Shown here piece by piece: positions 1 through 6,690 of a stretch of 24,681 nt of DNA. Each line of letters starts with the position of its first letter. The stretch's first letter is position 1. The position numbers were made by a program, and so were the translations under genes. The notes under the pieces were generated by a model, which made no database searches, was not told where the DNA came from, and saw nothing but the letters and a program-made list of their open reading frames with translations. The DNA comes from DASSKP01 sp035695045. Its GTDB lineage: Bacteria > Actinomycetota > Actinomycetes > JAFAQI01. The DNA lies in assembly GCA_035695045.1 (NCBI GenBank), contig DASSEX010000034.1, positions 1 to 24,681 on the forward strand, in the 5' to 3' direction.

Positions 1-236
1 TCGATGAGGTAGACGATCGCCGCGACCAGCGCGATCAGCGCGAAGAAACCCAGCAACGCGAACAACGCGGACGCTCCGGTGATGGCCAGCCAGATCTGCT
101 TCGTCTGCTTGCCGGTCAGCGCGAACGCGCGCTCCGGCCGACGAAGGCAGTCGAGGAACGCGACGAGGCAGACGATGACGATCGCCAGCCGGATCACCAG
201 AAACGCCGCCGTCAGCGGGAACAACAAGATGCGCAT
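1..236 (-). CDS. DUF2516-family membrane protein (3' end off window)
   Basis: Reading the minus strand from an ATG at 236 gives an open frame of 78 complete codons that runs off the window edge. The start is well supported: GGAGG lies a few bases upstream (sequence GAAGGAGGGGTCG before the ATG). The protein has two hydrophobic helices: an N-terminal one from about residue 2 to 28 and a second from about 52 to 77, separated by a short polar stretch (LRRPERAFALTGKQTKQIW). The two-helix layout and the RRPxxAF and KxxW motifs fit DUF2516, a small actinobacterial membrane family of unknown function. In mycobacteria a gene of this family follows hbhA; here the hbhA-like gene lies about 2.4 kb away on the same strand. 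Function unknown. Confidence 0.75.
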   Translation of the reverse strand, partial: MRILLFPLTAAFLVIRLAIVIVCLVAFLDCLRRPERAFALTGKQTKQIWLAITGASALFALLGFFALIALVAAIVYLI

Positions 237-283
237 CGACCCCTCCTTCGGCAACGCTACGCCGACACGAAAGGATCCAGGGG

Positions 284-685
284 ATGTTGCCGATCGATGT
301 CGAGAGTGTCCGGCTCTTCCTGCACGTGCTCGCCGCAACGATCTGGGTCGGTGGCCAGATCACACTCGGGGCACTGGTGCCGGTCCTCCGTCGGGCCGGC
401 GCCGACCTGCCACGGCTGGTCGCACGGCAGTTCGGCCGCGTCGCATGGACGGCGTTCGCGGTCCTCATCGCGACCGGCATCTGGAACATGGCCGTGTACG
501 ACGGCAAGGACAAGCACGGATACGACACGACGATCGGACTCAAGCTGGCGTTCGTGGCGCTCTCCGGTGTCGCCGCCTACGTCCACCAACGCGGTGGCTC
601 ACGTGCCGCCCTGGCGGTCGGCGGTGCCGCGGCGATGCTGTTCTCACTCGGCGCACTCTTCCTCGGGATCGTCCTCGCTCAGTGA
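284..685 (+). CDS. CopD-like small integral membrane protein
   Basis: A 133-residue protein with four predicted membrane helices. The first helix carries the FLHVLAATIWVGG pattern (His14, Trp21) seen in the CopD/copper-resistance-D and related DUF families, where the histidine may bind metal or heme. AAAGGA lies 8 bases before the ATG, supporting this start. It is divergent from the DUF2516 gene (47-base gap). Its stop overlaps by 7 bases the stop region of the convergent M48 protease gene. Membrane location is clear from hydropathy; a copper role is only inferred from the family resemblance, and no copper chaperone or CopC gene is adjacent. Confidence 0.7.
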   Translation: MLPIDVESVRLFLHVLAATIWVGGQITLGALVPVLRRAGADLPRLVARQFGRVAWTAFAVLIATGIWNMAVYDGKDKHGYDTTIGLKLAFVALSGVAAYVHQRGGSRAALAVGGAAAMLFSLGALFLGIVLAQ

Positions 686-1938
686 GGGTGCTGGCGCTCG
701 TAGTCACGCGCCATCGCAATCCGCTGCGGTGCCGTCGGATGCGTGTCGAACAAGACGTAGAGGATCGTCGGCGGATCGAGGTCGTCCAGCCCGTTGACCG
801 CGAGCTTGCGCTGCGCGGAGATGAAGTCGGTCGGGTCGCGAGTCAGCATCAGAGCGTGGGCGTCAGCGCGCGCCTCGATGTGCCGTGACACGAGGGTAGA
901 GACCGGGGTCACCGCGAAGGACACGACGGCGTACGTCGCCAGGAGCAACGGCACGGCACGCGGGTCGGCTGCGCCTGTCGCACCCACCCGACGCGGCAAC
1001 CGCGCGCCGTCGTGGAAGAGGATGAACGCCCCGCACATCGCTGCGGCGACGGCCAGCGCCCCGAGCAGGGTGCCGTAGAGCACGTCGTTGTTCTTCACGT
1101 GCCCGAGCTCATGGGCGGTGATGACGCGGACCTCCGCCGGTGAGTCATGGCGAAGCAGCGTGTCGTCGAGCACCAGCCGACGACTCGCACCGAAACCGGA
1201 GACATAGGCATTGTCGGTCGTCGTACGACGGCTTGCGTCGGCGACGAGGATGTCGTCGAGATGGATGTGGTCGGACTCGGCCAACGCAAGCAGCTGCGTG
1301 CGTAACGGCCCCGCAGGCAAGGACTGGAACCGGTTGAACACCGGCTCGACGACCAGCGGATAGACGAACGAGCCCGCGATGACGAGCGCAGCGCCGGCAG
1401 CTGCACTGGCGATCCACCACCGGCGCGGCATGAGGCGAGCGAGCAGCATGACGGCGAGGACTCCGAGCAACGTGCTGACGAGGCCGACCGCGTATCCGCG
1501 ACCGGCGTCGCCGAACCAGCTGGCCCAGCCTTGCGTCGAGAGGCCGTAGTCGCGCTGGATCACGTGCAACCGCGCGGAGAACGGCAGCAGCACGATCGTC
1601 GCGACCGCCAGGTAGCCGGCGGTCGCCACGACGACGCGCGCCCGCCAGTTCCGGAACGGCAGCCGGTCCACCGCCCGCGCACCGACCGGTGTGAAGCCGA
1701 GAACCACCGCGACGACGAGCCACGGCACGAGCGACGACAACGACCATGGCCGCACTGCGGAGTGGTACGCCGACTCCCGCGCGATCTGCGCAGCCGTGAA
1801 GTCGCGCGTCGCGTCCGGCCGGACGTGGCCCCCGGGCACAGCACCGGGCAAGGGATGCCATGGCGTCGTCAACACGACAACGACGACAAACGCCACGATC
1901 AGTAGCACTCCGACCGCAGCCGCGCGACGGGTGCTCAT
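679..1938 (-). CDS. M48 family (Ste24/HtpX-like) membrane zinc metalloprotease
   Basis: A 419-residue integral membrane peptidase. The zinc-binding helix HELGH is at about residues 276-280, and the third ligand lies in HIEARADAHA (Glu355, with Asp359), the Ste24 EXXXD arrangement. Hydrophobic segments precede the catalytic site (first at about residues 5-25) and more follow it, as in Ste24/CAAX prenyl protease type 1. Actinobacteria do not make classical CAAX-prenylated proteins, so membrane-protein quality control is the likelier role. I chose the ATG at 1938 because the next in-frame upstream start (1968) would run into the divergent VOC gene. Neither start has a convincing ribosome binding site. 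Only about 20 bases separate it from the divergent start at 1959, so the two promoters must overlap the coding ends or the transcripts must be nearly leaderless. Confidence 0.88.
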   Translation of the reverse strand: MSTRRAAAVGVLLIVAFVVVVVLTTPWHPLPGAVPGGHVRPDATRDFTAAQIARESAYHSAVRPWSLSSLVPWLVVAVVLGFTPVGARAVDRLPFRNWRARVVVATAGYLAVATIVLLPFSARLHVIQRDYGLSTQGWASWFGDAGRGYAVGLVSTLLGVLAVMLLARLMPRRWWIASAAAGAALVIAGSFVYPLVVEPVFNRFQSLPAGPLRTQLLALAESDHIHLDDILVADASRRTTTDNAYVSGFGASRRLVLDDTLLRHDSPAEVRVITAHELGHVKNNDVLYGTLLGALAVAAAMCGAFILFHDGARLPRRVGATGAADPRAVPLLLATYAVVSFAVTPVSTLVSRHIEARADAHALMLTRDPTDFISAQRKLAVNGLDDLDPPTILYVLFDTHPTAPQRIAMARDYERQHPH

Positions 1939-1958
1939 GCGGTGGCAGGCTACGGCGT

Positions 1959-2483
1959 ATGGCCACACCGGACGACACCGAACGCGCCCGCCTCGCCGAA
2001 CGACGTGCCGAGCTGAAGAAGCGCTACGTCAAGCCGCTCGCCGAACGCGCACCGTCGAACGCGCGCGGCATCCACCACGCCGCACTCATCTGCAGCGACG
2101 TCGAGCAGACCATCAACTTCTACGACGGCCTGCTCGGCTTTCCCCTCGTCGAGCTGACCGAGAACCGCGACTATCCCGGCTCGTCGCACTTCTTCTTCGA
2201 CCTCGGCAACAAGACACTGCTCGGGTTCTTCGACTTCCCCGGGCTGGGCCTGCAACCTGCGGAGGAGCGGATCGGCGCCGTGCAACACATCGCCATCGCC
2301 GTGCCGCCGGACAAGCATGCGCTTCTGCGCAAGAAGCTGGACGACGAAGGCATTCCTTACGACGGGCCGCAGCGCGGCATCCCGGAGTCGATCTACCTGC
2401 GTGACCCGGATGGCATCGGCATCGAGCTGCTGAGCGACGAGCTGATGTTCTTCGCCGGCAAGCATCTCGACCTCGAGGACTGA
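1959..2483 (+). CDS. VOC-superfamily (glyoxalase/dioxygenase fold) protein
   Basis: A 174-residue protein. After a charged N-terminal helix (residues 1-33) come two beta-alpha-beta-beta-beta modules of the vicinal oxygen chelate fold. Candidate metal ligands sit at the usual places: His40 (IHHAALICSD), His110 (VQHIAIAV) and Glu156 (DPDGIGIELLSD). The YLRDPDGxxIEL signature is typical of glyoxalase/extradiol-dioxygenase relatives. The substrate cannot be predicted. The start at 1959 follows the VOC-proximal helix and avoids overlap with the divergent M48 gene. No Shine-Dalgarno is visible. A strong hairpin follows the stop by about 10 bases. Confidence 0.82.
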   Translation: MATPDDTERARLAERRAELKKRYVKPLAERAPSNARGIHHAALICSDVEQTINFYDGLLGFPLVELTENRDYPGSSHFFFDLGNKTLLGFFDFPGLGLQPAEERIGAVQHIAIAVPPDKHALLRKKLDDEGIPYDGPQRGIPESIYLRDPDGIGIELLSDELMFFAGKHLDLED

Positions 2484-2492
2484 ACCCGCAGA

Positions 2493-2535
2493 CACGACTG
2501 CGGACCCCTGGGACATCAGGGGATCCGCAGTCGTG
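2493..2535. terminator. Strong hairpin between convergent genes, probable bidirectional terminator
   Basis: The arm CACGACTGCGGACCCCTG (2493-2510) pairs with 2517-2535 through 18 base pairs with a single bulged base, around the loop GGACAT. It lies just after the VOC stop and downstream of the convergent hbhA-like gene. There is no T tract on either side, which is common for actinobacterial hairpin terminators. Confidence 0.7.
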
Positions 2536-2609
2536 AGGTCCCACTCGGCGCCGAGGGGGTCGCGCCCGGCGCCGAGGGAGCAAGGTGGCCGTTCCGGCCG
2601 AGCGGTGCG

Positions 2610-3107
2610 TCAGGCGGAGGCGGAGCCGTTCAGCGTCTGCTGCGTCGCAGCCGCGGTTGCCGGGCTCGTCGCCACCGGCGACTCGGGCAGACCCGCAGTC
2701 GTGGTCGGCTCGGTGGTTGCGGTCGTCGCGGGCGCCTTCGCGGCGGCGGGCTTCGCCGTGCGCTTGGCGGCCGGCTTGCTCGCGGGCTTGGTCGCTGCGG
2801 GCTTGGCGGCCGGCTTCGTCGTGGTCTCGCCACGCCGAGCGGCGACGGCCTTCTCACCCTGTGCGGCGAAGGTGTCGTAGGCCTGCTCGGCCTTGCCGGC
2901 GAGCTCGATGACCTGCTGGCGGACCTGGGTCCGGAGCTCCTTCACCTGCGCCGGGACGTGGGCGCGAAGCTCCTTCACCTGCGCCGGCAGCACCTGCACG
3001 AGCGACGGAAGGGCGACCACCCGGGTGCGCAGCGCGTTGACCGCAGCGTCACCGGCGCCCGCGAGGGCGTAGAGCGGCTTGGTGTCGAGAGACGGGACTG
3101 TCGGCAT
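2610..3107 (-). CDS. hbhA: HbhA-like coiled-coil protein with Lys/Ala/Pro-rich tail
   Basis: A 165-residue protein. The start is the ATG at 3107, preceded by GTGGAGG with 8-base spacing. Residues 1-30 (KPLYALAGAGDAAV) resemble the N-terminus of mycobacterial heparin-binding hemagglutinin. An amphipathic region follows, with an imperfect repeat (PAQVKELRAHV / PAQVKELRTQV) suited to a coiled coil. From about residue 95 it has KPAAK-type repeats, as in the heparin-binding tail of HbhA, and then about 40 Thr/Ala/Ser-rich residues not found in the mycobacterial protein. The XRE regulator lies 42 bases upstream and a DUF2516 gene lies farther down the same strand, matching the order around Rv0474-Rv0476. 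Adhesin, membrane-organising and polarity roles are known for HbhA; which applies here is not shown. The symbol is used by resemblance. Confidence 0.68.
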   Translation of the reverse strand: MPTVPSLDTKPLYALAGAGDAAVNALRTRVVALPSLVQVLPAQVKELRAHVPAQVKELRTQVRQQVIELAGKAEQAYDTFAAQGEKAVAARRGETTTKPAAKPAATKPASKPAAKRTAKPAAAKAPATTATTEPTTTAGLPESPVATSPATAAATQQTLNGSASA

Positions 3108-3149
3108 GGGAAAAACCTCCACGATTCGAAAGAGAAGACGACGCCGGCG

Positions 3150-3578
3150 TCAGGCGCCGGTGTCGGAAGTACCTGAGGAAGCGGTGGCGTCCGCAGCCGC
3201 CGAACCGTCGTCCGGAGCAACAGCGTTCTCGTCGTTCTCGCGACGGAACGAGTCATAGATCTCGAGCAGTACCTGCTTCTGCCGCTCGGTCAGCGCCTGG
3301 TCACCGTGAACGGCCGCCGGCACGTCACTGTCGGCGTAGCTCTCGTCGAGGATCCCCGCCTGCACGTAGAGCGCCTCGGCGGAGATCCGCAGCGCCTTCG
3401 CGATCTGCTGCAGGATCTCGGCGCTGGGCTTGCGCAGCCCTCGCTCGATCTGGCTGAGGTAGGGGTTGGAGACGCCGGCGAGCTTGGCCAGCTGCCGCAG
3501 GGAGACGTTCGCCGCGGCGCGCTGTTCGCGGATGTAGTCCCCGAGGTTGCGCACGTTGCGAACGTCCAGCCTGGCCAC
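3150..3578 (-). CDS. XRE-family helix-turn-helix regulator (Rv0474-like)
   Basis: A 142-residue DNA-binding protein. Residues 12-72 form a Cro/CI-type HTH, with SLRQLAKLAGVS as helices 2-3 and NPYLSQIERG as the recognition region. A helical stretch (TERQKQVLLEIYDSFRRE) follows, then an acidic Ala/Ser/Asp-rich tail. The GTG at 3578 is chosen because a near-ideal promoter ends 6 bases before it, implying a leaderless mRNA. The hbhA-like gene follows after 42 bases with its own Shine-Dalgarno, so the two are probably co-transcribed. By analogy with the mycobacterial pair, it may control its own operon. Confidence 0.88.
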   Translation of the reverse strand: MARLDVRNVRNLGDYIREQRAAANVSLRQLAKLAGVSNPYLSQIERGLRKPSAEILQQIAKALRISAEALYVQAGILDESYADSDVPAAVHGDQALTERQKQVLLEIYDSFRRENDENAVAPDDGSAAADATASSGTSDTGA

Positions 3579-3584
3579 GAGCAG

Positions 3585-3613
3585 ACGCTAGTCCGCGCTG
3601 CTAACTATTGCAA
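3585..3613 (-). promoter_or_regulatory. Sigma-70-type promoter for the XRE gene, leaderless
   Basis: On the minus strand TTGCAA (3608-3613), a spacer of exactly 17 bases and TAGCGT (3585-3590) are followed by 6 bases and then the GTG start codon. This is the textbook actinobacterial leaderless arrangement: TANNNT placed so that transcription begins at the start codon. Confidence 0.65.
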
Positions 3614-3658
3614 GCGGCTGGCAAGCACCCGTTCAGTGACCTGCGTCACGCACTCCCG

Positions 3659-4387
3659 TCACACCGGTTTGCGAATCCTCGCAACACGTCCGAAGGCGTC
3701 GTACGTCGCCCGCAACGTGACCGTGACGTCGCGCCCGGCGGCTTGCGTCTTCGTCGTGACGTCGAGGGCGAGAACTCGCCGGCGGCCGTCCATCGTCACG
3801 GTGACATCCGCCGGGCGCGTCGCCGGAAGTCCGGCCCGCGCGGCAGCCGCGATCGGCAGAAATCCGTGCACCGCGGTGATGTCCTGCGCGTGCCCCATGC
3901 CCGTCGGCACCAACGCGCCCAAGATCTGCAACAGACTCGCCGTCGGGTCGGCGAGCCTGCGCGGGTGGCGCAGGCGCGACCAGCGCCCCGGCACCACCCG
4001 GACGTACGTCGCCGCGCGCAACCGCACCACCTGCGTCGTACGGCGACCGACGGTCAGGCGGTAGGTCAGTCCCTCGCCGCGCACGACCGCCCCGACGAGC
4101 CGGCTCGACTGAGCGCGTCCCGCGGCCAGCTGCTCGTGTACGTCGAAGCTGTACGACCTGACGGTGCGCATGGCACGAAGGCCGGAGGCAAGAACCCGCT
4201 CCGCCGCAGGATCGGCCGCAGGAAGCGTCGGCGCCGCGGACGACGCAGCGGGCCGAACGGTCGGGGTCGGCGTCGCCGACGGCGAGCTCGACCCGCTGCA
4301 TCCGCTCAACCCGACGGCGAAGGCCGCGAGAGCAATGACAAGGGGCGCGACCGCCGGCCGCGCCCCTCGCCGTCGTACGAGGAGCAC
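3659..4387 (-). CDS. Putative lipoprotein, possibly LppX/LprG-like or LolA-like fold
   Basis: A 242-residue exported protein. The GTG at 4387 gives an arginine-rich n-region (LVRRRGARP), a hydrophobic core and the lipobox LSGC with Cys30 as lipidation site. A Ser/Pro/Thr/Ala-rich tether to about residue 60 follows. The mature domain begins AAERVLASGLRAMRTVRSYSF, alternates short beta strands (TYRLTVG, TYVRVVPGRW, VTVTMDGRRRVLALDV) and ends VTLRATYDAFG. This pattern resembles actinobacterial lipoproteins of the LppX/LprAFG type, which carry lipids across the envelope; that assignment is an inference. It starts 4 bases after the stop of the upstream secreted-protein gene, so the two are one operon. 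No clear Shine-Dalgarno is visible, suggesting translational coupling. Confidence 0.72.
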   Translation of the reverse strand: MLLVRRRGARPAVAPLVIALAAFAVGLSGCSGSSSPSATPTPTVRPAASSAAPTLPAADPAAERVLASGLRAMRTVRSYSFDVHEQLAAGRAQSSRLVGAVVRGEGLTYRLTVGRRTTQVVRLRAATYVRVVPGRWSRLRHPRRLADPTASLLQILGALVPTGMGHAQDITAVHGFLPIAAAARAGLPATRPADVTVTMDGRRRVLALDVTTKTQAAGRDVTVTLRATYDAFGRVARIRKPV

Positions 4388-4391
4388 CGGG

Positions 4392-4931
4392 TCAGTCGCC
4401 GCTACCGCTGCCCGAGCCGCTGTCGCCAGAGCCCGAGTCGTTGGAGCCGGAGCTGTCGCCCTGGTTGTCTCCACTCTGGTTGTCGCCGGACTGGCTGTCC
4501 TCACCCTGGCTGTCGCCGGACTGGCTGTCCTGGCCCTGGCTGTCGCCCGACTGGCTCTGGTTGTCGGTGCTGGTGCTCTGGGTGTCGCTGGACTGGGTCG
4601 ACTGCGCGTCGGGGGTCTCGACCGGGTCGGCCGTGTCCTGGGCGTCGCCGAGCTCGACGGCGTTGTCCTGCGCCACACCGACCTCGTCGCCCTGGTCGTT
4701 GCCGGCGGACGTCGTGGTGACGTCGCCCTGGTCGTCCATCGTCGAGGACAGGGTGACGTCGGTGCCCGGGATCGTCACCGAGAGCGTGCTGGTCGGGTGC
4801 ACCGAGGCCGGGCGAACGAGCGACGGGTGGCTCGAAGCGGCGCTCGCCGCCGTGGCCGCTACCGCGGTGATCCCGGTCGTGGTGCAAACGCCCAAGGCGA
4901 GCGCCAGTGTGGCGCGGGAAGGAGTGCGCAT
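4392..4931 (-). CDS. Secreted acidic low-complexity (Ser/Gly/Asp/Gln-rich) protein
   Basis: A 179-residue protein with a Sec signal peptide (hydrophobic core LALALGVC..., likely cleavage after ATAASA at about residue 32). GGAGG lies 5 bases before the ATG. The mature part opens with a short ordered-looking segment (TLSVTIPGTDVTLSSTMDDQGD). It then becomes highly acidic and repetitive: SGDSQGQDSQ, SGDSQGEDSQ and SGDNQ units, ending in GSGSGSGD. No domain is recognised. Composition suggests an extended, highly negative extracellular chain. It is divergent from sigD and shares an upstream motif with it, which suggests it may belong to the SigD regulon (inference). Confidence 0.75.
   Translation of the reverse strand: MRTPSRATLALALGVCTTTGITAVAATAASAASSHPSLVRPASVHPTSTLSVTIPGTDVTLSSTMDDQGDVTTTSAGNDQGDEVGVAQDNAVELGDAQDTADPVETPDAQSTQSSDTQSTSTDNQSQSGDSQGQDSQSGDSQGEDSQSGDNQSGDNQGDSSGSNDSGSGDSGSGSGSGD
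4440..4570. repeat. Degenerate tandem repeats encoding SGDSQG(Q/E)DSQ units
   Basis: Short direct repeats built on TGGCTGTC with GCCGGACTGGC or CACCCTGGC linkers occupy the 3' half of the secreted-protein gene. On the minus strand they encode its acidic Ser/Gly/Asp/Gln repeats. Such tracts are prone to copy-number change between strains. Confidence 0.6.
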
Positions 4932-4983
4932 CGGTACCTCCGTGTTGCGGCGGTCTGCGGCCTGATGACCGCGCTCGCCAGGT

Positions 4984-5011
4984 CTATGACCTGTCGAGGC
5001 TCGGACGTTAC
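4984..5011 (-). promoter_or_regulatory. Candidate SigD-type promoter for the secreted protein/lipoprotein operon
   Basis: On the minus strand GTAACG (5006-5011, within CCTGTAACG), a 16-base spacer and TCATAG (4984-4989) lie upstream of the start at 4931, predicting a leader of about 45 bases. The 9-base CCTGTAACG is identical to that in front of sigD. An AAC-containing -35 box is typical of ECF-like sigma factors. Assignment to SigD is inferred. Confidence 0.4.
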
Positions 5012-5071
5012 AGGCTGAACTGGAGGGCCTGTTCTGACGAGATAGTCATCGGCGGCTCACTGCCGCCACCT

Positions 5072-5099
5072 GTAACGCTGAGGCAGATTGGAACCATCT
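5072..5099 (+). promoter_or_regulatory. Candidate autoregulated promoter for sigD-rsdA
   Basis: GTAACG (5072-5077, within CCTGTAACG 5069-5077), a 16-base spacer and CCATCT (5094-5099) are followed by 5 bases and the ATG of sigD at 5105. That spacing would give a leaderless mRNA, consistent with the lack of a Shine-Dalgarno. The -35-like box matches that of the divergent operon exactly. Confidence 0.4.
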
Positions 5100-5104
5100 C
5101 TGAG

Positions 5105-5665
5105 ATGAGCGAGGACGACGCGCTCGCCGCTCTCGTCGCGCAGGCACAAGCCGGCGACCGGGCGGCGATGGAGGACTTGGTCGCGCAGCTGCGGCCCCGG
5201 GTCTTCCGCTACGTCCTTGCACGTGTGCTCGACCCGCACACGGCCGACGACGTGACTCAGGAGGTGGCGATGACCGTTTTGTCAGCGCTTCCTCGGTACG
5301 TCGACCAGGGTCGACCGGTCACGGCCTGGGTGTTCGGGATCGCCGCCAACAAGGTCCGCGAGCAGCGCCGCGCGTCGTCGCGCAGAGGCGAGACCTTCGT
5401 CGATGTCGTGAGCGACAGCATCGGTGACGAACGGCTGGAGCCGGAGCGGGCGTCGGTCCGGCTGGAGACCGCGCGACAGATGGCGGCGATGCTCGCCAGC
5501 TTGCCCGACCAGCAGGCCGAGATCCTCCGGCTTCGCATCGCCGCGGGCCTCAGCGCCGAAGAGACCGCCGAGGTCGTCGGCATGAGCCCCGGCGCCGTTC
5601 GGGTCGCGCAGCACCGCGCGCTCGCACGGCTCCGCAGCTCGCTCGCCCTGGACGCGCTGTCATGA
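5105..5665 (+). CDS. sigD: RNA polymerase sigma factor, SigD/ShbA type
   Basis: A 186-residue sigma-70-family factor of ECF-like size. Region 2 spans about residues 8-85 (RPRVFRYVLARVLDPHTADDVTQEV for polymerase binding and VTAWVFGIAANKVREQRR for -10 recognition). Region 4 spans about 125-180 (LPDQQAEILRLRIAAGLSAEETAEVVGMSPGAVRVAQHRAL as overlapping helices). The ATG at 5105 is preferred because the sequence upstream of it is not sigma-like. Assignment to SigD/ShbA rests on the overlapping downstream gene, whose N-terminus matches the RsdA SigD-binding region. In mycobacteria SigD works in stationary phase, and in Streptomyces ShbA drives transcription of the principal sigma gene. Output depends on release from the anti-sigma factor. 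Confidence 0.85.
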   Translation: MSEDDALAALVAQAQAGDRAAMEDLVAQLRPRVFRYVLARVLDPHTADDVTQEVAMTVLSALPRYVDQGRPVTAWVFGIAANKVREQRRASSRRGETFVDVVSDSIGDERLEPERASVRLETARQMAAMLASLPDQQAEILRLRIAAGLSAEETAEVVGMSPGAVRVAQHRALARLRSSLALDALS

Positions 5666-6651
5666 CGATGAGCGAGTTCGACAACGACTTCGCGGCGATC
5701 GCCGCCGACGACGCGCTGCTCGATGCCCTGGGCCGGGGAAGTGCCGTAGAGAGTGACGACGAGTTCGCGCGCCTTCTGACGGGCTGGCGCGAGGAGCTCG
5801 ACGCGGCTGCCGAGGTGGTCGTTCCGGCCGTGGTGCCACTGGGTTCCGGCGCCGCCTTCGCGACCGGGACACCGACGCGACCCGCCGGTCGCCGCCGCCG
5901 TCTGCACTGGCACACCGCGGGCGCCGCTGCCGCGGCTGTCGTGGTCCTGGCCGGCTCGGCGGGAGTCGCGGCCGCCGCGACCGGGCCGCACGGCCCGCTC
6001 GGCGCGGTCAACCGCGTGCTGTTCGGCGCTCCGCGACCCGACGACAGCGTCCGCCTCGCGCTGGTCCGCACCATGCTCGACCGGACCCAACAAGGCATCG
6101 ACGACGCCCGTGCCCGGGGCGGCGCGACGGCCGCGCGACTTGCCGACCTGGGCAGTCAGCTGGACGCCGCCGCAAGGTTGCTCGCGGCCGACCCTGCCGC
6201 ACCGTCGTCGCTGACGGAGCGGCTGGCAGCGCTGCAGGCCGACCTCGACGCGCTGGCCACCCTCCCGGCCCCGCCACCCCTCGTCGTCACCGGCCCCGGC
6301 CAGACCGGCGTCGGCGACGGGTCGGGCAGCCACTCCGGCAGCGACGGGAGCTCTCACGACGGGTCGACCGGTTCCGGCGACGGGTCGGGAGACACCTCCG
6401 GCACGGACACTGGCACCTCGTCGGGTGACGGCGGCAGCGGCTCGGACAGCGGCACCACCAGCACCGGCTCGGACGGCGGCTCCACGAGCGACAGTGGCTC
6501 GACGAGCACCGACGGCGGCAGCACGACGAGCTCCGACGGTGGCTCCACCAGCACCGACGGTGGCAGCACGACGAGCTCCGACGGTGGCTCGACGAGCGAC
6601 GGTGGCAGCACCACCGGCTCCGACGGCGGGACCTCGGGGAGCGACGGCTGA
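5662..6651 (+). CDS. rsdA: Anti-sigma-D factor, RsdA-like membrane protein
   Basis: A 329-residue protein whose ATG overlaps the sigD stop (ATGA), implying coupled translation. Residues 12-50 (AIAADDALLDALGRG and DDEFARLLTGWREELDA) match the RsdA sigma-binding region, where a short peptide clamps SigD. A linker and a basic patch (RPAGRRRR) precede one transmembrane helix at about residues 85-107. Outside the membrane lie a helical segment (about 118-195), a Pro-rich turn and a long Gly/Ser/Asp/Thr tail (about 205-329) with 15-residue repeats. In Mycobacterium, RsdA is destroyed by Clp proteases to free SigD. The low-complexity extracellular tail here is longer than needed for anchoring and resembles the tail of the divergent secreted protein. 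Confidence 0.82.
   Translation: MTMSEFDNDFAAIAADDALLDALGRGSAVESDDEFARLLTGWREELDAAAEVVVPAVVPLGSGAAFATGTPTRPAGRRRRLHWHTAGAAAAAVVVLAGSAGVAAAATGPHGPLGAVNRVLFGAPRPDDSVRLALVRTMLDRTQQGIDDARARGGATAARLADLGSQLDAAARLLAADPAAPSSLTERLAALQADLDALATLPAPPPLVVTGPGQTGVGDGSGSHSGSDGSSHDGSTGSGDGSGDTSGTDTGTSSGDGGSGSDSGTTSTGSDGGSTSDSGSTSTDGGSTTSSDGGSTSTDGGSTTSSDGGSTSDGGSTTGSDGGTSGSDG
6496..6630 (+). repeat. 45-base tandem repeat in the rsdA tail
   Basis: A 45-base unit (6496-6540, repeated at 6541-6585 with three substitutions, then partially again) encodes GGSTSTDGGSTTSSD. It forms the end of the extracellular Ser/Gly/Asp/Thr tail of RsdA. Confidence 0.75.
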
Positions 6652-6653
6652 GA

Positions 6654-6685
6654 CGTCAGCCGGTGAGCCCCGCGCGCTGCTGACG
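6654..6685. terminator. Weak hairpin between convergent rsdA and asparaginase genes
   Basis: CGTCAGC (6654-6660) pairs with GCTGACG (6679-6685) around an 18-base loop. It starts just after the rsdA stop, with the asparaginase stop (6691) just beyond. There is no T tract, and a 7-bp stem is modest. Confidence 0.35.
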
Positions 6686-6690
6686 AGCGA

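Noticed and set aside
2546..2578. Direct repeat CGGCGCCGAGGG, twice, downstream of the VOC gene
   Set aside because: It is short and GC-rich, with no further copies seen; chance or minor duplication is sufficient.
3659..4678. A 339-residue version of the lipoprotein starting upstream at 4678
   Set aside because: The first 97 residues are out-of-frame readings of the secreted-protein repeats. A GTG at 4387 gives a proper signal peptide and lipobox.
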